Made by a program: the position numbers and the translations under genes. A stretch of 62,065 bases of DNA from Leptospira kemamanensis (lineage in GTDB: Bacteria > Spirochaetota > Leptospiria > Leptospirales > Leptospiraceae), in NCBI RefSeq assembly GCF_004769665.1, contig NZ_RQGG01000003.1:1-62065 (forward strand), written 5' to 3'. Below are positions 36,619 through 44,295 of this stretch, piece by piece. The notes beneath the pieces were generated by a model. It was not told the DNA's origin. It saw nothing but the letters and a program-made list of their open reading frames with translations, and did no database searches. Position 1 is the stretch's first letter; each line of letters begins with the position of its first letter.

Positions 36619-36660
36619 CTTCGCTCCAATCTTTCGCATTCGCGAAAGGATTTCCGCTGC
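36619..36660. repeat. Dispersed hairpin repeat, copy A
   Basis: The conserved CGCTCCAAT (36622-36630) and GGATTTCCGCT flank a stem-loop CTTTCGC-ATTC-GCGAAAG (36631-36648). Copy B at 54731-54766 has the same flanks but a different, still perfectly paired stem (CTTTGCC/GGCAAAG). This is a REP-like intergenic palindromic repeat. Confidence 0.7.
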
Positions 36661-36721
36661 GATCCTTTGCGCGAGGATCCACCGTATACCCAAGATTCCA
36701 AATTGATGATACAATCTCAAG

Positions 36722-36735
36722 GTACGCCGGCGTAC
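36722..36735. promoter_or_regulatory. parS-like centromere site 1
   Basis: The 14-bp perfect palindrome GTACGCCGGCGTAC lies 71 bp upstream of the parA start. With one mismatch the dyad extends to 20 bp. The identical core recurs between parA and parB (37540-37553). GC-rich palindromes beside parAB are the usual form of ParB binding sites. Confidence 0.8.
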
Positions 36736-36806
36736 TTTTCAAAAATTATATGTGAAAATTTAATTTTCATTGCATCCGCAAGTAGGAACAAAAAAATAAA
36801 TCTGCA

Positions 36807-37538
36807 ATGAAAATCATTACGGTTGCCAATATCAAAGGTGGAACTTCCAAATCCACCACTGCAATTCACCTCGCACTCGCTCTTTCCAAAAAAGGTTCGA
36901 CTCTTGCCATTGACATGGACCCACAAGCGGACCTTTCCGACTTCTTTTTCCCAGAAGAACCAGTTGAATTTTTTGATTCAGGGAACACATTATCCGTTTT
37001 AAATGCAGAAACCACTCTCGCCGAATCCATCAAAAAATCAAACAATGTAGATGTACTGCCTTCCATCATAGAACTCTCCGATTTGAGTTACCTTGCCTCC
37101 AAAGATTTCTCCATCATCCCAAGACTAAAAAACATTCTTTCAAAAACTAAATATGACTACGTTGTCATAGACACACCTGGATCTGGTTCCTCAGAAAATA
37201 TCACCTCTTATTTACCAGCTTCCGTAATCCTAGTACCAGTAACTCCATCCAAGTGGGCTGTGCGCACTGTTGCCCAAGTCTTAAAAAAGGTGGGTGAAGC
37301 GGAAAGATTCGATGAACAAAGCAAAAAAAAGTCAGTGATGATCCTACCCTCTCAATGGGGGACATCTCAAAAACAAATGGACCTTTTGGATAAATTAAAA
37401 AATATCAAATCTCTAAAAATTCTAGAACCGATCCCAAAAAACGACAGTATTCGGGACCGAACAGAGACTGGCAAACCTCTTCAAGAAGGAAGTGCTCCTT
37501 GGAAGGCTTTCGAACATTTAGCGGAGATCCTGAAATAA
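36807..37538 (+). CDS. parA: ParA partition ATPase
   Basis: 243 residues of the MinD/ParA P-loop family. The deviant Walker A is KGGTSKST (10-17), motif A' is MDPQADLSDF near 38-47, and Walker B is YVVIDTPGSG near 116-125. There is no N-terminal HTH extension, so it is a short ParA (type Ib-like) that probably does not regulate its own operon alone. It drives segregation by forming gradients on nucleoid DNA with ParB. It is separated from parB by a 28-bp gap holding a parS-like palindrome, and preceded by another. Confidence 0.93.
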   Translation: MKIITVANIKGGTSKSTTAIHLALALSKKGSTLAIDMDPQADLSDFFFPEEPVEFFDSGNTLSVLNAETTLAESIKKSNNVDVLPSIIELSDLSYLASKDFSIIPRLKNILSKTKYDYVVIDTPGSGSSENITSYLPASVILVPVTPSKWAVRTVAQVLKKVGEAERFDEQSKKKSVMILPSQWGTSQKQMDLLDKLKNIKSLKILEPIPKNDSIRDRTETGKPLQEGSAPWKAFEHLAEILK

Positions 37539-37555
37539 GGTACGCCGGCGTACCT
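37538..37555. promoter_or_regulatory. parS-like centromere site 2
   Basis: AGGTACGCCGGCGTACCT is an 18-bp perfect palindrome that starts at the last base of the parA stop and lies 11 bp before parB. It shares the 14-bp core with site 1. Two sites that frame parA suggest both partition and autoregulation by ParB. Confidence 0.82.
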
Positions 37556-37566
37556 AAGACAATATT

Positions 37567-38445
37567 ATGAAACACAAAACAAATTTTAACCCAGCAGATA
37601 TTCTATCTAAAGCTTCCAACAGAACATCTTCACTAAACCCTTTTTTAAGTTCTGAAAACTCAATCCAACACCAAACCATTGAAATCCCAATGGATCAAAT
37701 CATCACAGAAAACAATCCGAGAAAAACGTTTAATGATGTTAGTATTCGAGAACTTGCAGACTCCATTTCCCAATACGGGTTATTACAACCAATTGTGGTC
37801 AGAAAAAAAGCAGGTAAATATGAACTCATCAATGGGGAACGAAGATACCGCGCTCACAAACTACTAAAATCCAAAACCATTCCTGCGGTAGTCAAAAACG
37901 TAGAACAAATCGACATCACAAAATTACCAGAAATCAAACTGGTTGAAAATCTCCAAAGAGAAGATCTATCAGAATCAGACCTTGCCCTATCCCTCCAAGA
38001 GTTAAAAAATAGACACAAAGAAACCAACGAACAATTAGCAAAAAGAATTCATAAATCTGCTCAATGGGTAAAAACCAAAATTGCCCATGCAGAGATTTTA
38101 AAGGAAACAAGTCTTAACTCCAATGTAGATAAATCTCATCCGATTTACCAAATACCAACGAGCCTATTCACTGAAATTGCACCTCTCGATGTATCGAATC
38201 GCAAAAAAGCCATTGATTACCTCATCAAAGGTCTCGAGAAAAAAGGTGACTTCCCTTCCCGAAATGACCTACGTGAATACGTAAGACCTTTAAAACCAAA
38301 CAAACAATCCAAAACAAAACCGAAACTCAAACAACTAGAGCTAAAAGATTTAAAATCAAAACTCGCAAAGATCAAAGAAAAGATTTCTGTTTTGCAAAAT
38401 GAAAAGGCAATCTTAGAAGAAACGATTCGTAAGTATAAGAAGTAA
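37567..38445 (+). CDS. parB: ParB partition protein
   Basis: 292 residues. The N-terminal ParB/Srx (CTPase) domain carries ITENNPRKTF, LLQPIVVRKK and the GERRYRAHKLL box (about 90-100). The central HTH (NEQLAKRIHKSAQWVKTKIA, about 157-176) should recognise the palindromes at 36722 and 37540. The C-terminus is a basic Lys-rich coiled coil (LKDLKSKLAKIKEKIS) for dimerisation. ParB spreads from parS and stimulates ParA. A GC-rich hairpin lies about 120 bp downstream. Confidence 0.93.
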   Translation: MKHKTNFNPADILSKASNRTSSLNPFLSSENSIQHQTIEIPMDQIITENNPRKTFNDVSIRELADSISQYGLLQPIVVRKKAGKYELINGERRYRAHKLLKSKTIPAVVKNVEQIDITKLPEIKLVENLQREDLSESDLALSLQELKNRHKETNEQLAKRIHKSAQWVKTKIAHAEILKETSLNSNVDKSHPIYQIPTSLFTEIAPLDVSNRKKAIDYLIKGLEKKGDFPSRNDLREYVRPLKPNKQSKTKPKLKQLELKDLKSKLAKIKEKISVLQNEKAILEETIRKYKK

Positions 38446-38567
38446 AGATGGTTCAAAAAATGGATTCAGAAAGGTAACTTTTTTTAAGCTTTTCTTAGAA
38501 AAAAACTTGTACTGTTTTCCAACATAAGTTATCTTGTACTCAATCCTTAACTGGGTTGAACAAAAAA

Positions 38568-38595
38568 CCCTGGGAAGTGTGGTAGCAACCCAGGG
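38568..38595 (+). terminator. Hairpin downstream of parB
   Basis: CCCTGGG (38568-38574) pairs with CCCAGGG (38589-38595) over a 14-base loop and is followed by ACTTTTC. A weak intrinsic terminator for parAB is the simplest reading; the T-run is interrupted. Confidence 0.5.
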
Positions 38596-38775
38596 ACTTT
38601 TCAAACAAAACAAATCTCCCTCTCAAACCTTTTTCAACTTCTCCCATCCAAACTCCTCTAAAACTCACTAGCTTACTCAGATCCATTTCACCCCCCCAAG
38701 GTTCTAATGAGACTCAGGTCGAATTATGTCTCATTTTTTCCATTGACAAAATGCAGAGATCTGTACATGTAGGGA

Positions 38776-38800
38776 ACGTTCGGGGCACACAACCGAACAC
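38776..38800. repeat. GTTCGG/CCGAAC hairpin in the spacer
   Basis: GTTCGG (38778-38783) and CCGAAC (38793-38798) form a stem over nine bases, with a second outer pairing GTAG/CTAC (38769-38772, 38805-38808). It may belong to a structured leader or antisense RNA for the downstream Rep-like gene. Confidence 0.45.
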
Positions 38801-39031
38801 GGCTCTACCACTTATGCCGTTTTAGTTCAACCCGGAATTTTACCAAAAGTTCCGATGGACGTTCGTAAGAACTTCCAAAACGTTTCTTCTTTCTATGACC
38901 GAAGGTTTGTTTTCTTCAATGCAAAACTTCAAATCAAGAGAGTAGGGGACAATACATCTTATCGATGTATCGGCTAAAAATCACCAAACACTCGTAGCCG
39001 GAGTAGTGTGGGTTTGGAAAAGGAACCTAAA

Positions 39032-39625
39032 ATGAAAACGAACCGAAAAGGAATATGGATCCCCGTTTGGATAGAAAACCTAAACTTATCCCATAGCCAA
39101 ACAAAACTGTTTGCCGAAATCGTCTCCTTGCATGACAACGGTGGTTGTTTCGCATCGAATCGTTACTTCAGTGAAATCCTTGGGCTAAAAGCTGATACCA
39201 TTTCGAGACTCATCACATCTCTGAAAAAACTAGGAATCCTAGAACAAACTGGTTTTGATGGAAGAAGGCGATTTTTAAAACCAATCCTTCAATTCCAACC
39301 GCAAGCCCCGGAAAAAAATCCAAGTCTTACACCAGATACAAAGGGCAATAAAATCCAAACCAACACCGCAAAAGATTCCAAACCAGCATTGGATTTTGCT
39401 TACGTCCCTAGTAGTACAGTACAATTAAAGAAGAAAGTACATACAAAAACTTCGTTTGAAGAATTTAAAATTTGGAGCGAAAAAACTTTATCTCATTCTA
39501 CCTTTTCCAAAATTTCACACTTAACCTCTCCGGATTCTATGGAAGAAAGTTTAAGGCGGATTTGGAATCAGTGGATGGAAAAAACAAAACCTAAATCAAA
39601 TCAGTTTCAGGTAGGAATGATATGA
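39032..39625 (+). CDS. HTH_36-type winged-helix protein, candidate Rep (copy 2)
   Basis: About 197 residues from the ATG at 39032 (MKTNRKGIWIPVW), which has AAGGAA at good distance; the frame opens at a GTG at 39008. The winged helix (LSHSQTKLFAEIVSLHDNG, CFASNRYFSEILGLKADTIS, RLITSLKKLGIL) matches the protein at 35495 residue for residue through most of the first 85 positions, and the C-terminal part is more divergent. The two paralogs face away from parAB on either side. One may be the initiator and the other a regulator, or the region may be a fused pair of replicons. The stop overlaps the next small gene (ATGA). Confidence 0.6.
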   Translation: MKTNRKGIWIPVWIENLNLSHSQTKLFAEIVSLHDNGGCFASNRYFSEILGLKADTISRLITSLKKLGILEQTGFDGRRRFLKPILQFQPQAPEKNPSLTPDTKGNKIQTNTAKDSKPALDFAYVPSSTVQLKKKVHTKTSFEEFKIWSEKTLSHSTFSKISHLTSPDSMEESLRRIWNQWMEKTKPKSNQFQVGMI

Positions 39626-39810
39626 AACTCTATCGGCATAAAAAGACAGGGAACCTATACTTACAACTCGACGAAGTGAAAAATTGCACCAATGCCAATG
39701 ATGGACAAAAAATGTTCTTCTATACGGAATATGGAAAGGAAAACCCAATGAAGTTTGTGAGAGAAATCTCTGAATTTTTAGAGAAATTTGAAGAAGTGAA
39801 ACTCGCTTAA
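39622..39810 (+). CDS. Small coupled protein after the HTH gene
   Basis: 62 residues (MKLYRHKKTGNLYLQLDEV...). The YRHKKTGNLY start recalls DUF1653-type small proteins, but the similarity is weak. The ATG overlaps the HTH gene stop by 4 bp, so it is translated with the candidate Rep. The function is unknown; conservation with copy 2 of the HTH gene would be informative. Confidence 0.6.
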   Translation: MKLYRHKKTGNLYLQLDEVKNCTNANDGQKMFFYTEYGKENPMKFVREISEFLEKFEEVKLA

Positions 39811-39834
39811 ATTGGTTCTTTGTTCTATCAAAGT

Positions 39835-40422
39835 TCAAGTTGCATAACGAAGCATCGTTTCTGCTAACTCGATTTGACTTTGGTTCAAACGTTTGCCTTC
39901 GGAAAGTGGGAAATTAGTTTCTAAACTCAAATTACTAAATCCGTGTACGAGTGACCATGACATGAGTGCAAAACTTCGATGGTTTTCTTTTCTCTTTTTG
40001 GTCTTCAGGTAAAAGCGACAACCATGCACGAGAACTGCATACGATTTCAATTTGGATTGTTTCAATTGTTTGGATTCTTTTTCACGTTTTGTTTGGAACA
40101 TCAGTTTATAGTAATTGGGATTTTTCAGAGCAAATTGGATGTATACGAGTCCTAGTTTCACAAAATATTCGTCGGGATTCTTTTTGTCTTTTGCGACTTT
40201 TTTCTGTAAGGAAGCCAATCGATCAAATCCAATCGCGGACAAAATCTCTAATACTTCATCCTTATGTTGGAAATGCCTGTAAACTGCTGCATGAGAAACT
40301 CCAGATAAATTGGCAACCTCCCTGAGGGAAAAATCGGCCATCCCTTTTTTTTGAAGGAGTTTATGGCAGGATTTAATAATGGAATTTTTCAAATCTCCAT
40401 GATGGTAGGCATTTTTTCTCAC
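39835..40422 (-). CDS. TetR-family regulator
   Basis: 195 residues. The N-terminal HTH is VANLSGVSHAAVYRHFQHKD (about 37-56) and the C-terminal all-helical domain contains FALKNPNYYKLMFQ, as in TetR_C_33-like regulators. It is divergent from a PaaI-like thioesterase gene. Two GTTAC-N5-GTAAC-type dyads lie in the 92-bp gap and are probable operators, so this protein likely controls the thioesterase and itself. Confidence 0.85.
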   Translation of the reverse strand: MRKNAYHHGDLKNSIIKSCHKLLQKKGMADFSLREVANLSGVSHAAVYRHFQHKDEVLEILSAIGFDRLASLQKKVAKDKKNPDEYFVKLGLVYIQFALKNPNYYKLMFQTKREKESKQLKQSKLKSYAVLVHGCRFYLKTKKRKENHRSFALMSWSLVHGFSNLSLETNFPLSEGKRLNQSQIELAETMLRYAT

Positions 40423-40442
40423 AAAGATATTCTGGAAAATAA

Positions 40443-40457
40443 GTTACCATTGGCAAC
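40443..40457. promoter_or_regulatory. TetR operator candidate 1 (thioesterase region)
   Basis: GTTACCATTGGCAAC is a dyad with GTTAC/GTAAC-type arms (one mismatch). It lies 20 bp upstream of the TetR start and is repeated as a better dyad at 40486. Confidence 0.55.
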
Positions 40458-40485
40458 ATTTTTTCTTGCTTTCCTGTCCAGGAAT

Positions 40486-40500
40486 GTTACTGCTGGTAAC
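40486..40500. promoter_or_regulatory. TetR operator candidate 2 (thioesterase region)
   Basis: GTTACTGCTGGTAAC has perfect GTTAC/GTAAC arms around five bases. It ends 14 bp before the thioesterase ATG, just upstream of its AGAGGGGA ribosome binding site. The 43-bp spacing to site 1 is about four helical turns. Confidence 0.6.
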
Positions 40501-40514
40501 ATAAGAGGGGATTT

Positions 40515-40988
40515 ATGCAAACACTAAGCACAGAGGAAACCCAGGCCATATTAAAAGAAATGACCGAAAATTTTAATCATGGTGGTAGAAAAATTACAGT
40601 TCCACCTCCCATTTTTGTAGCCATGAATGCCGAAATCATTTCCTACACAAAAGGGAAAAGTATTACTGTCTCGTTTCCAGTTACAGAAGACCAAACTAAT
40701 CCAATGGGAATGATGCAAGGCGGAGTGATTGCGGCAGCATTTGATAATGCATTTGGGCCTCTCAGTTACTTGGTAGCAAAACGCCCAACAACGACAATCG
40801 ATATGAATATTCAATACATCCGAGGTGTAGCTGTTGGCCAAAAGGTAATCGTAAAAGCTACGATCGAAGCAAAAGGATTTTCAACGATTCATATGGTAGG
40901 GGAGATGCGAACAGAAAAGGATAAATTGTTAGCAACTGCGACTACCAATTTGTTAATCTTAAAAATTCCAGGTGGGGTAGGGGAGTAG
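40515..40988 (+). CDS. PaaI-family hot-dog thioesterase
   Basis: 157 residues of hot-dog fold: VTEDQTNPMGMMQGGVIAAA (about 54-73) with the catalytic-region GG and the following D (FDNAFG), then TIDMNIQYIRGVAVGQKVIV and the C-terminal strand KLLATATTNLLIL. Members hydrolyse acyl-CoA thioesters. A strong AGAGGGG ribosome binding site precedes the ATG. It is divergent from and probably repressed by the TetR gene. Confidence 0.85.
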   Translation: MQTLSTEETQAILKEMTENFNHGGRKITVPPPIFVAMNAEIISYTKGKSITVSFPVTEDQTNPMGMMQGGVIAAAFDNAFGPLSYLVAKRPTTTIDMNIQYIRGVAVGQKVIVKATIEAKGFSTIHMVGEMRTEKDKLLATATTNLLILKIPGGVGE

Positions 40989-40996
40989 GCGTTCTC

Positions 40997-41605
40997 TTAT
41001 TTAGAATCGTAACGTTCGAGAAGCATTTCAATGATTGTGGGAGTACATGTCGTAGTATCGTTGAAATGTTGGCTCATAATGAGGCCATGTAAAAATGTTT
41101 TGATGAAAATCATTTCTTTATCAGGATCTTTGATCCCATAGGTTTTGAAACGCTCTCGCATTGCTTCTTTGAAAGGAGCAAACCGCCTTTCCACATTTTC
41201 GATCATTTTTTTGGAAAGGGAAACAGCACTTGGCTGAAATAAACAAACGGATATCAAAACCATCGTTTTTCTTTCTTCCTTTGCAAATTGGATGGATCTG
41301 ATGAAAAACTCCCTGACATACTCTTTCACTGCTAAGTTAGGTGGGATATTGTTATAAAATCTCTCCTGTTTTGCTAGGTGGGAATCGATGATTTGTTCGA
41401 AGATTTGATTTTTACTCTTAAAATAATTATAAGCTAACCCTTTCGAAATTTTCGCATGGTTTGCGATCATTTCCATTGTGGTTTGGGCAAATCCGTGTTT
41501 TGAGAAAAGAACAATCGCAGCGGCCAAAATTCTCTCCGTGGATGTCTCCCTAGCTAGTTGCTTTTTGTTATCGGATTTATTGGGAATCTTCTGTGGCACT
41601 GTCAT
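40997..41605 (-). CDS. TetR-family regulator (second)
   Basis: I favour the ATG at 41605 (MTVPQKIPNKSDNKK), giving about 202 residues; the frame extends to 41668. The HTH is IANHAKISKGLAYNYFKSKN, and a long helical ligand domain follows. The C-terminal HGLIMSQHFND resembles TetR_C_6/7-type domains. It is divergent from ppnP. No perfect operator dyad was obvious in the gap. Confidence 0.82.
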   Translation of the reverse strand: MTVPQKIPNKSDNKKQLARETSTERILAAAIVLFSKHGFAQTTMEMIANHAKISKGLAYNYFKSKNQIFEQIIDSHLAKQERFYNNIPPNLAVKEYVREFFIRSIQFAKEERKTMVLISVCLFQPSAVSLSKKMIENVERRFAPFKEAMRERFKTYGIKDPDKEMIFIKTFLHGLIMSQHFNDTTTCTPTIIEMLLERYDSK

Positions 41606-41713
41606 CACCGTTCCTGTTAATCTGAATTTCGCAAACACTTTTTGGACTGAATTCCATGACAAAAGCAATAGAAATCACTTGGAAGCCTACCAAGCGCGCG
41701 AAATCTGGTCAGT

Positions 41714-42025
41714 ATGAGTTCATTTACATCCGTAACAGTACTAAAATCTGCAAATATTTACTTCGATGGAAAGGTCACAAGCCGAACAGTTTTATTCCCT
41801 AATGGAGAGAAAAAAACTCTCGGGATCATGTTGCCTGGTGAGTATGAATTTGGTGCGGATCAGAAAGAGATTATGGAAATTCAATCTGGTAAACTAGCTG
41901 TGTTGTTACCAGGATCCGAGACATGGCTTCAAATTAACGGTCAAGCGACCTTTGAAGTCCCTGCTGGATCCAAGTTCAAATTGAAAATTGAAACAGTAAC
42001 AGATTATTGCTGTTCTTACGTTTGA
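41714..42025 (+). CDS. ppnP: Pyrimidine/purine nucleoside phosphorylase PpnP
   Basis: 103 residues matching PpnP (YaiE, DUF1255) over its whole length: VTVLKSANIYFDGKVTSRTV, KTLGIMLPGEYEFG, the cupin-like EIQSGKLAVLLPG and ETVTDYCCSYV at the end. The enzyme phosphorolyses a broad range of nucleosides to base and pentose 1-phosphate. Its 3' end overlaps the convergent YegP-like gene by 10 bp. Confidence 0.92.
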   Translation: MSSFTSVTVLKSANIYFDGKVTSRTVLFPNGEKKTLGIMLPGEYEFGADQKEIMEIQSGKLAVLLPGSETWLQINGQATFEVPAGSKFKLKIETVTDYCCSYV

Positions 42026-42195
42026 TCGTCGATTGATGCATCTGCGGCATTCGTTTTAACAGACTTGATGCCGTTCTCACATGCTTGTTTCGATGAGTAA
42101 CCTTCACTGGATGCAATGATTTCACCATTTCCTGCTTTGAGTCGGAATCGGAATTCTCCTGCTTTGTCTTTGTATATTTCAAACTTTGCTGACAT
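42016..42195 (-). CDS. YegP-like DUF1508 protein (59 aa)
   Basis: A short gene coding for 59 residues (MSAKFEIYKDKAGEFRFRLK, then AGNGEIIASSEGYSSKQACE). This is the one-module form of the DUF1508/YegP family, with the conserved FRFRLKAGNGEIIASSEGY. A very good AAGGAG lies seven bases before the ATG. The family often occurs as tandem modules and has no assigned function. The gene converges on ppnP and overlaps it by 10 bp. Confidence 0.88.
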   Translation of the reverse strand: MSAKFEIYKDKAGEFRFRLKAGNGEIIASSEGYSSKQACENGIKSVKTNAADASIDDQT

Positions 42196-42328
42196 GTACG
42201 TATCTCCTTGGAAAAGTAATGGTATCCGATCATTAAAAATTCTGGCAATGAAGTTTTATTACTTTTTTTTCCATCATTTAGAGTTCATTTTTTTCATCCA
42301 ATGAAATAGGGAAGGATAAGGCCATCAA

Positions 42329-44206
42329 ATGATCCGAAAGATTCTGAAATTCAATCTATGGCTACTATTTGCTTTTCTTTCTGTCACTAGTTGTACATCC
42401 AAATTACCTGAAAGACCAATCATTCAATATAGTTTTCAAAATTTAACCTTAGAGCAGGTGCTAAGTGAAGAAGTGGAGTGGTCAAAACCGGAGGAATTGA
42501 AATATAACTTTGGTTATTGGAAACGATTTGTTTGGGTAAAATTCGAACTAGTCAATCATTCTGAAGCTCCTTTTCAGTACATTCTGGATATCGAATCACC
42601 TTGGGTGGATGAAGTTTTATTAGCATGGAAGTCTCATGACCTGGTGGAAACGAAAATATATCGGGGAGCTGATTCTCATGCACTCAAAGAAATTCCGCAT
42701 CGAAACCCTGTCTTTTCCTTGGATTTATCGCCTAAAGAAAAAAGGATCGTTTACTTAAAAATAGCAAATGTTGGGATCCTATCAGCACCTCTTAGGATAT
42801 GGACACATTCTTCATTCTTTGATCGAGTGGAAAGGGATTACTTTGCGAATGGAATTTATTTCGGAATCATTTCTGCCTTATTGCTCTATAATCTTCTGAT
42901 TTTTGTAAGCGTAAGAGAGAAGGCCTATCTCTTCTATTGTCTCTATCTAACAACTCTATTGATCAACTATACTTTGCTTGGTGGTTTTTTTAAACAATTG
43001 TTGATCCCGGAATCGTTTCTGAATGTTAAACCATACTTGTATACTTCCGTAAATGCTTCTCTTCTGTTTGTTGGTCTCTTTTCTTTATCCTTCCTCAATT
43101 TAAAAAGCTTAAATCCTAATTTGGATCGATTGATTTTGGGAAGTGCTGTGGCAATCGGAGTGTATTCTGTTTTTTCTTTTCTCATTCCTTATCATTGGAT
43201 GGAAATTTCCTTTATCTATACATTCCCTTATTTCATTCTATTGTTAGTGTCTGCAGGGATTTACTCCTATTGGAAGGGAGTTAAGTCTTCCTTATTTTTT
43301 GTTTCGGCTTGGGTGACATTGTTTGTAGGAGTCATAGTGGATTCCTTAACAAAGGCTTCCATCCTTCCAACCACAACGTTCGGTAGATATGGTGTTCAAA
43401 TTGGGACAGCATTTGAAGTGATTTTGTTTTCATTGGCTCTTGGAAGAAGACTACGATTTTTATTAGAGGAAAATTTAGCATCCCAAAACCAGTTATCTGC
43501 CATTCGAAAAGATTTGGAAGTTGCTCGCCGGATCCAAATGAGAATTTTGCCCGCGGAAGCACCAAAGTCGGAGCATGTATCAGCTATTGTTTCTTACCTA
43601 CCTCTCTATGATATCGGAGGTGATTTCTATGATTACTTTGATTCCAATAAAAATGAATTGGGAATTGTGATCGCAGATGTGACTGGGCATGGAGTGAGCG
43701 CTGCCCTAGATTCTTCGACAGTAAAGATTGCCTTTCGGAACGCAAAAAGCTTTATGCATTTACCAAAAGAATTGATGGGAGAGATGAATCGGTTTTTGTG
43801 TACGAGTCTCAATGCGCGGTTTGTGAGCGCTGCATATTTTTATTTCGATTTTGAGGCGATGAAACTAATGTTTACTTCCGCTGGCAATCCCCCTTTGATT
43901 TTCATTCGAGATGGAGAAGTACAGTCAGCCGAATGCCCTGGACTTCTCTTAGGTGTAAGACCTGATTTTTCTTATGAACAAAAAGAAGTTTTACTCAAGA
44001 AAGGGGATCGGTTTTTGATTTTTACAGATGGTTTGTATGAAAATTTGAAACCTAACGAAGATTTGTATTCCATCTTATATCCTGAAATTAGGTCCATAGT
44101 CGGATTGGCACAAAATGATTTTCACCAAAAGTTGTTAGAACGCTTGTCATCTATTAGAACAATTCTAAAGGATGACATTACTTTTATATCACTTGATCTT
44201 GTGTGA
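42329..44206 (+). CDS. 7TM-DISM receptor with SpoIIE (PP2C) phosphatase
   Basis: 625 residues. The signal ends with VTSCTS, followed by an extracellular 7TMR-DISMED2-type domain (WKRFVWVKFELVNHSEAPFQ, then SPKEKRIVYLKIAN). Seven TM helices span about 178-370. A short coiled coil (LSAIRKDLEVARRIQMRILP) connects to the SpoIIE phosphatase: DIGGDFYDYF near 430, IADVTGHGVSAALDSS near 450 and IFTDGLYENL near 565. It should dephosphorylate an anti-sigma-factor antagonist in response to an outside ligand. The arrangement is typical of Leptospira. Confidence 0.9.
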   Translation: MIRKILKFNLWLLFAFLSVTSCTSKLPERPIIQYSFQNLTLEQVLSEEVEWSKPEELKYNFGYWKRFVWVKFELVNHSEAPFQYILDIESPWVDEVLLAWKSHDLVETKIYRGADSHALKEIPHRNPVFSLDLSPKEKRIVYLKIANVGILSAPLRIWTHSSFFDRVERDYFANGIYFGIISALLLYNLLIFVSVREKAYLFYCLYLTTLLINYTLLGGFFKQLLIPESFLNVKPYLYTSVNASLLFVGLFSLSFLNLKSLNPNLDRLILGSAVAIGVYSVFSFLIPYHWMEISFIYTFPYFILLLVSAGIYSYWKGVKSSLFFVSAWVTLFVGVIVDSLTKASILPTTTFGRYGVQIGTAFEVILFSLALGRRLRFLLEENLASQNQLSAIRKDLEVARRIQMRILPAEAPKSEHVSAIVSYLPLYDIGGDFYDYFDSNKNELGIVIADVTGHGVSAALDSSTVKIAFRNAKSFMHLPKELMGEMNRFLCTSLNARFVSAAYFYFDFEAMKLMFTSAGNPPLIFIRDGEVQSAECPGLLLGVRPDFSYEQKEVLLKKGDRFLIFTDGLYENLKPNEDLYSILYPEIRSIVGLAQNDFHQKLLERLSSIRTILKDDITFISLDLV

Positions 44207-44295
44207 TTTACTAGCATTGCCGTTTTCTTTTTTTGAAGCCTATTTTTTAAATCTTGAATTTTAGCTAATGATATAAAAGCTTACTCAACTAAAAC

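Larger units (their letters stand above)
36080..36806. other. Non-coding region upstream of parA, candidate origin region
   Basis: About 710 bp without a credible gene. It holds a palindrome GATAGCTATC (36159-36168), a 9-bp-stem hairpin (36437-36468), a dispersed hairpin repeat (about 36619-36660) and a parS-like palindrome (36722-36735) followed by an AT-rich stretch before parA. Its place between a divergent Rep-like gene and parA makes it a good candidate for the replication origin. No clear DnaA-box cluster was seen by eye. Confidence 0.5.
38446..39031. other. Structured spacer between parB and the second HTH gene
   Basis: No convincing gene. It contains the GC hairpin at 38568-38595, a nested structure at 38769-38808 (GTAG...CTAC around GTTCGG...CCGAAC) and a stem-loop at 38952-38970 (ATACATC-TTATC-GATGTAT) close to the HTH gene start. 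A 77-codon frame without a good start (about 38745-38978) overlaps it. The density of dyads suggests leader control or a small RNA. Confidence 0.5.

Noticed and set aside
38745..38978. Open frame of about 77 codons before the second HTH gene
   Set aside because: No start codon with a ribosome site; the only ATG leaves 40 codons. The hairpins explain the segment better.
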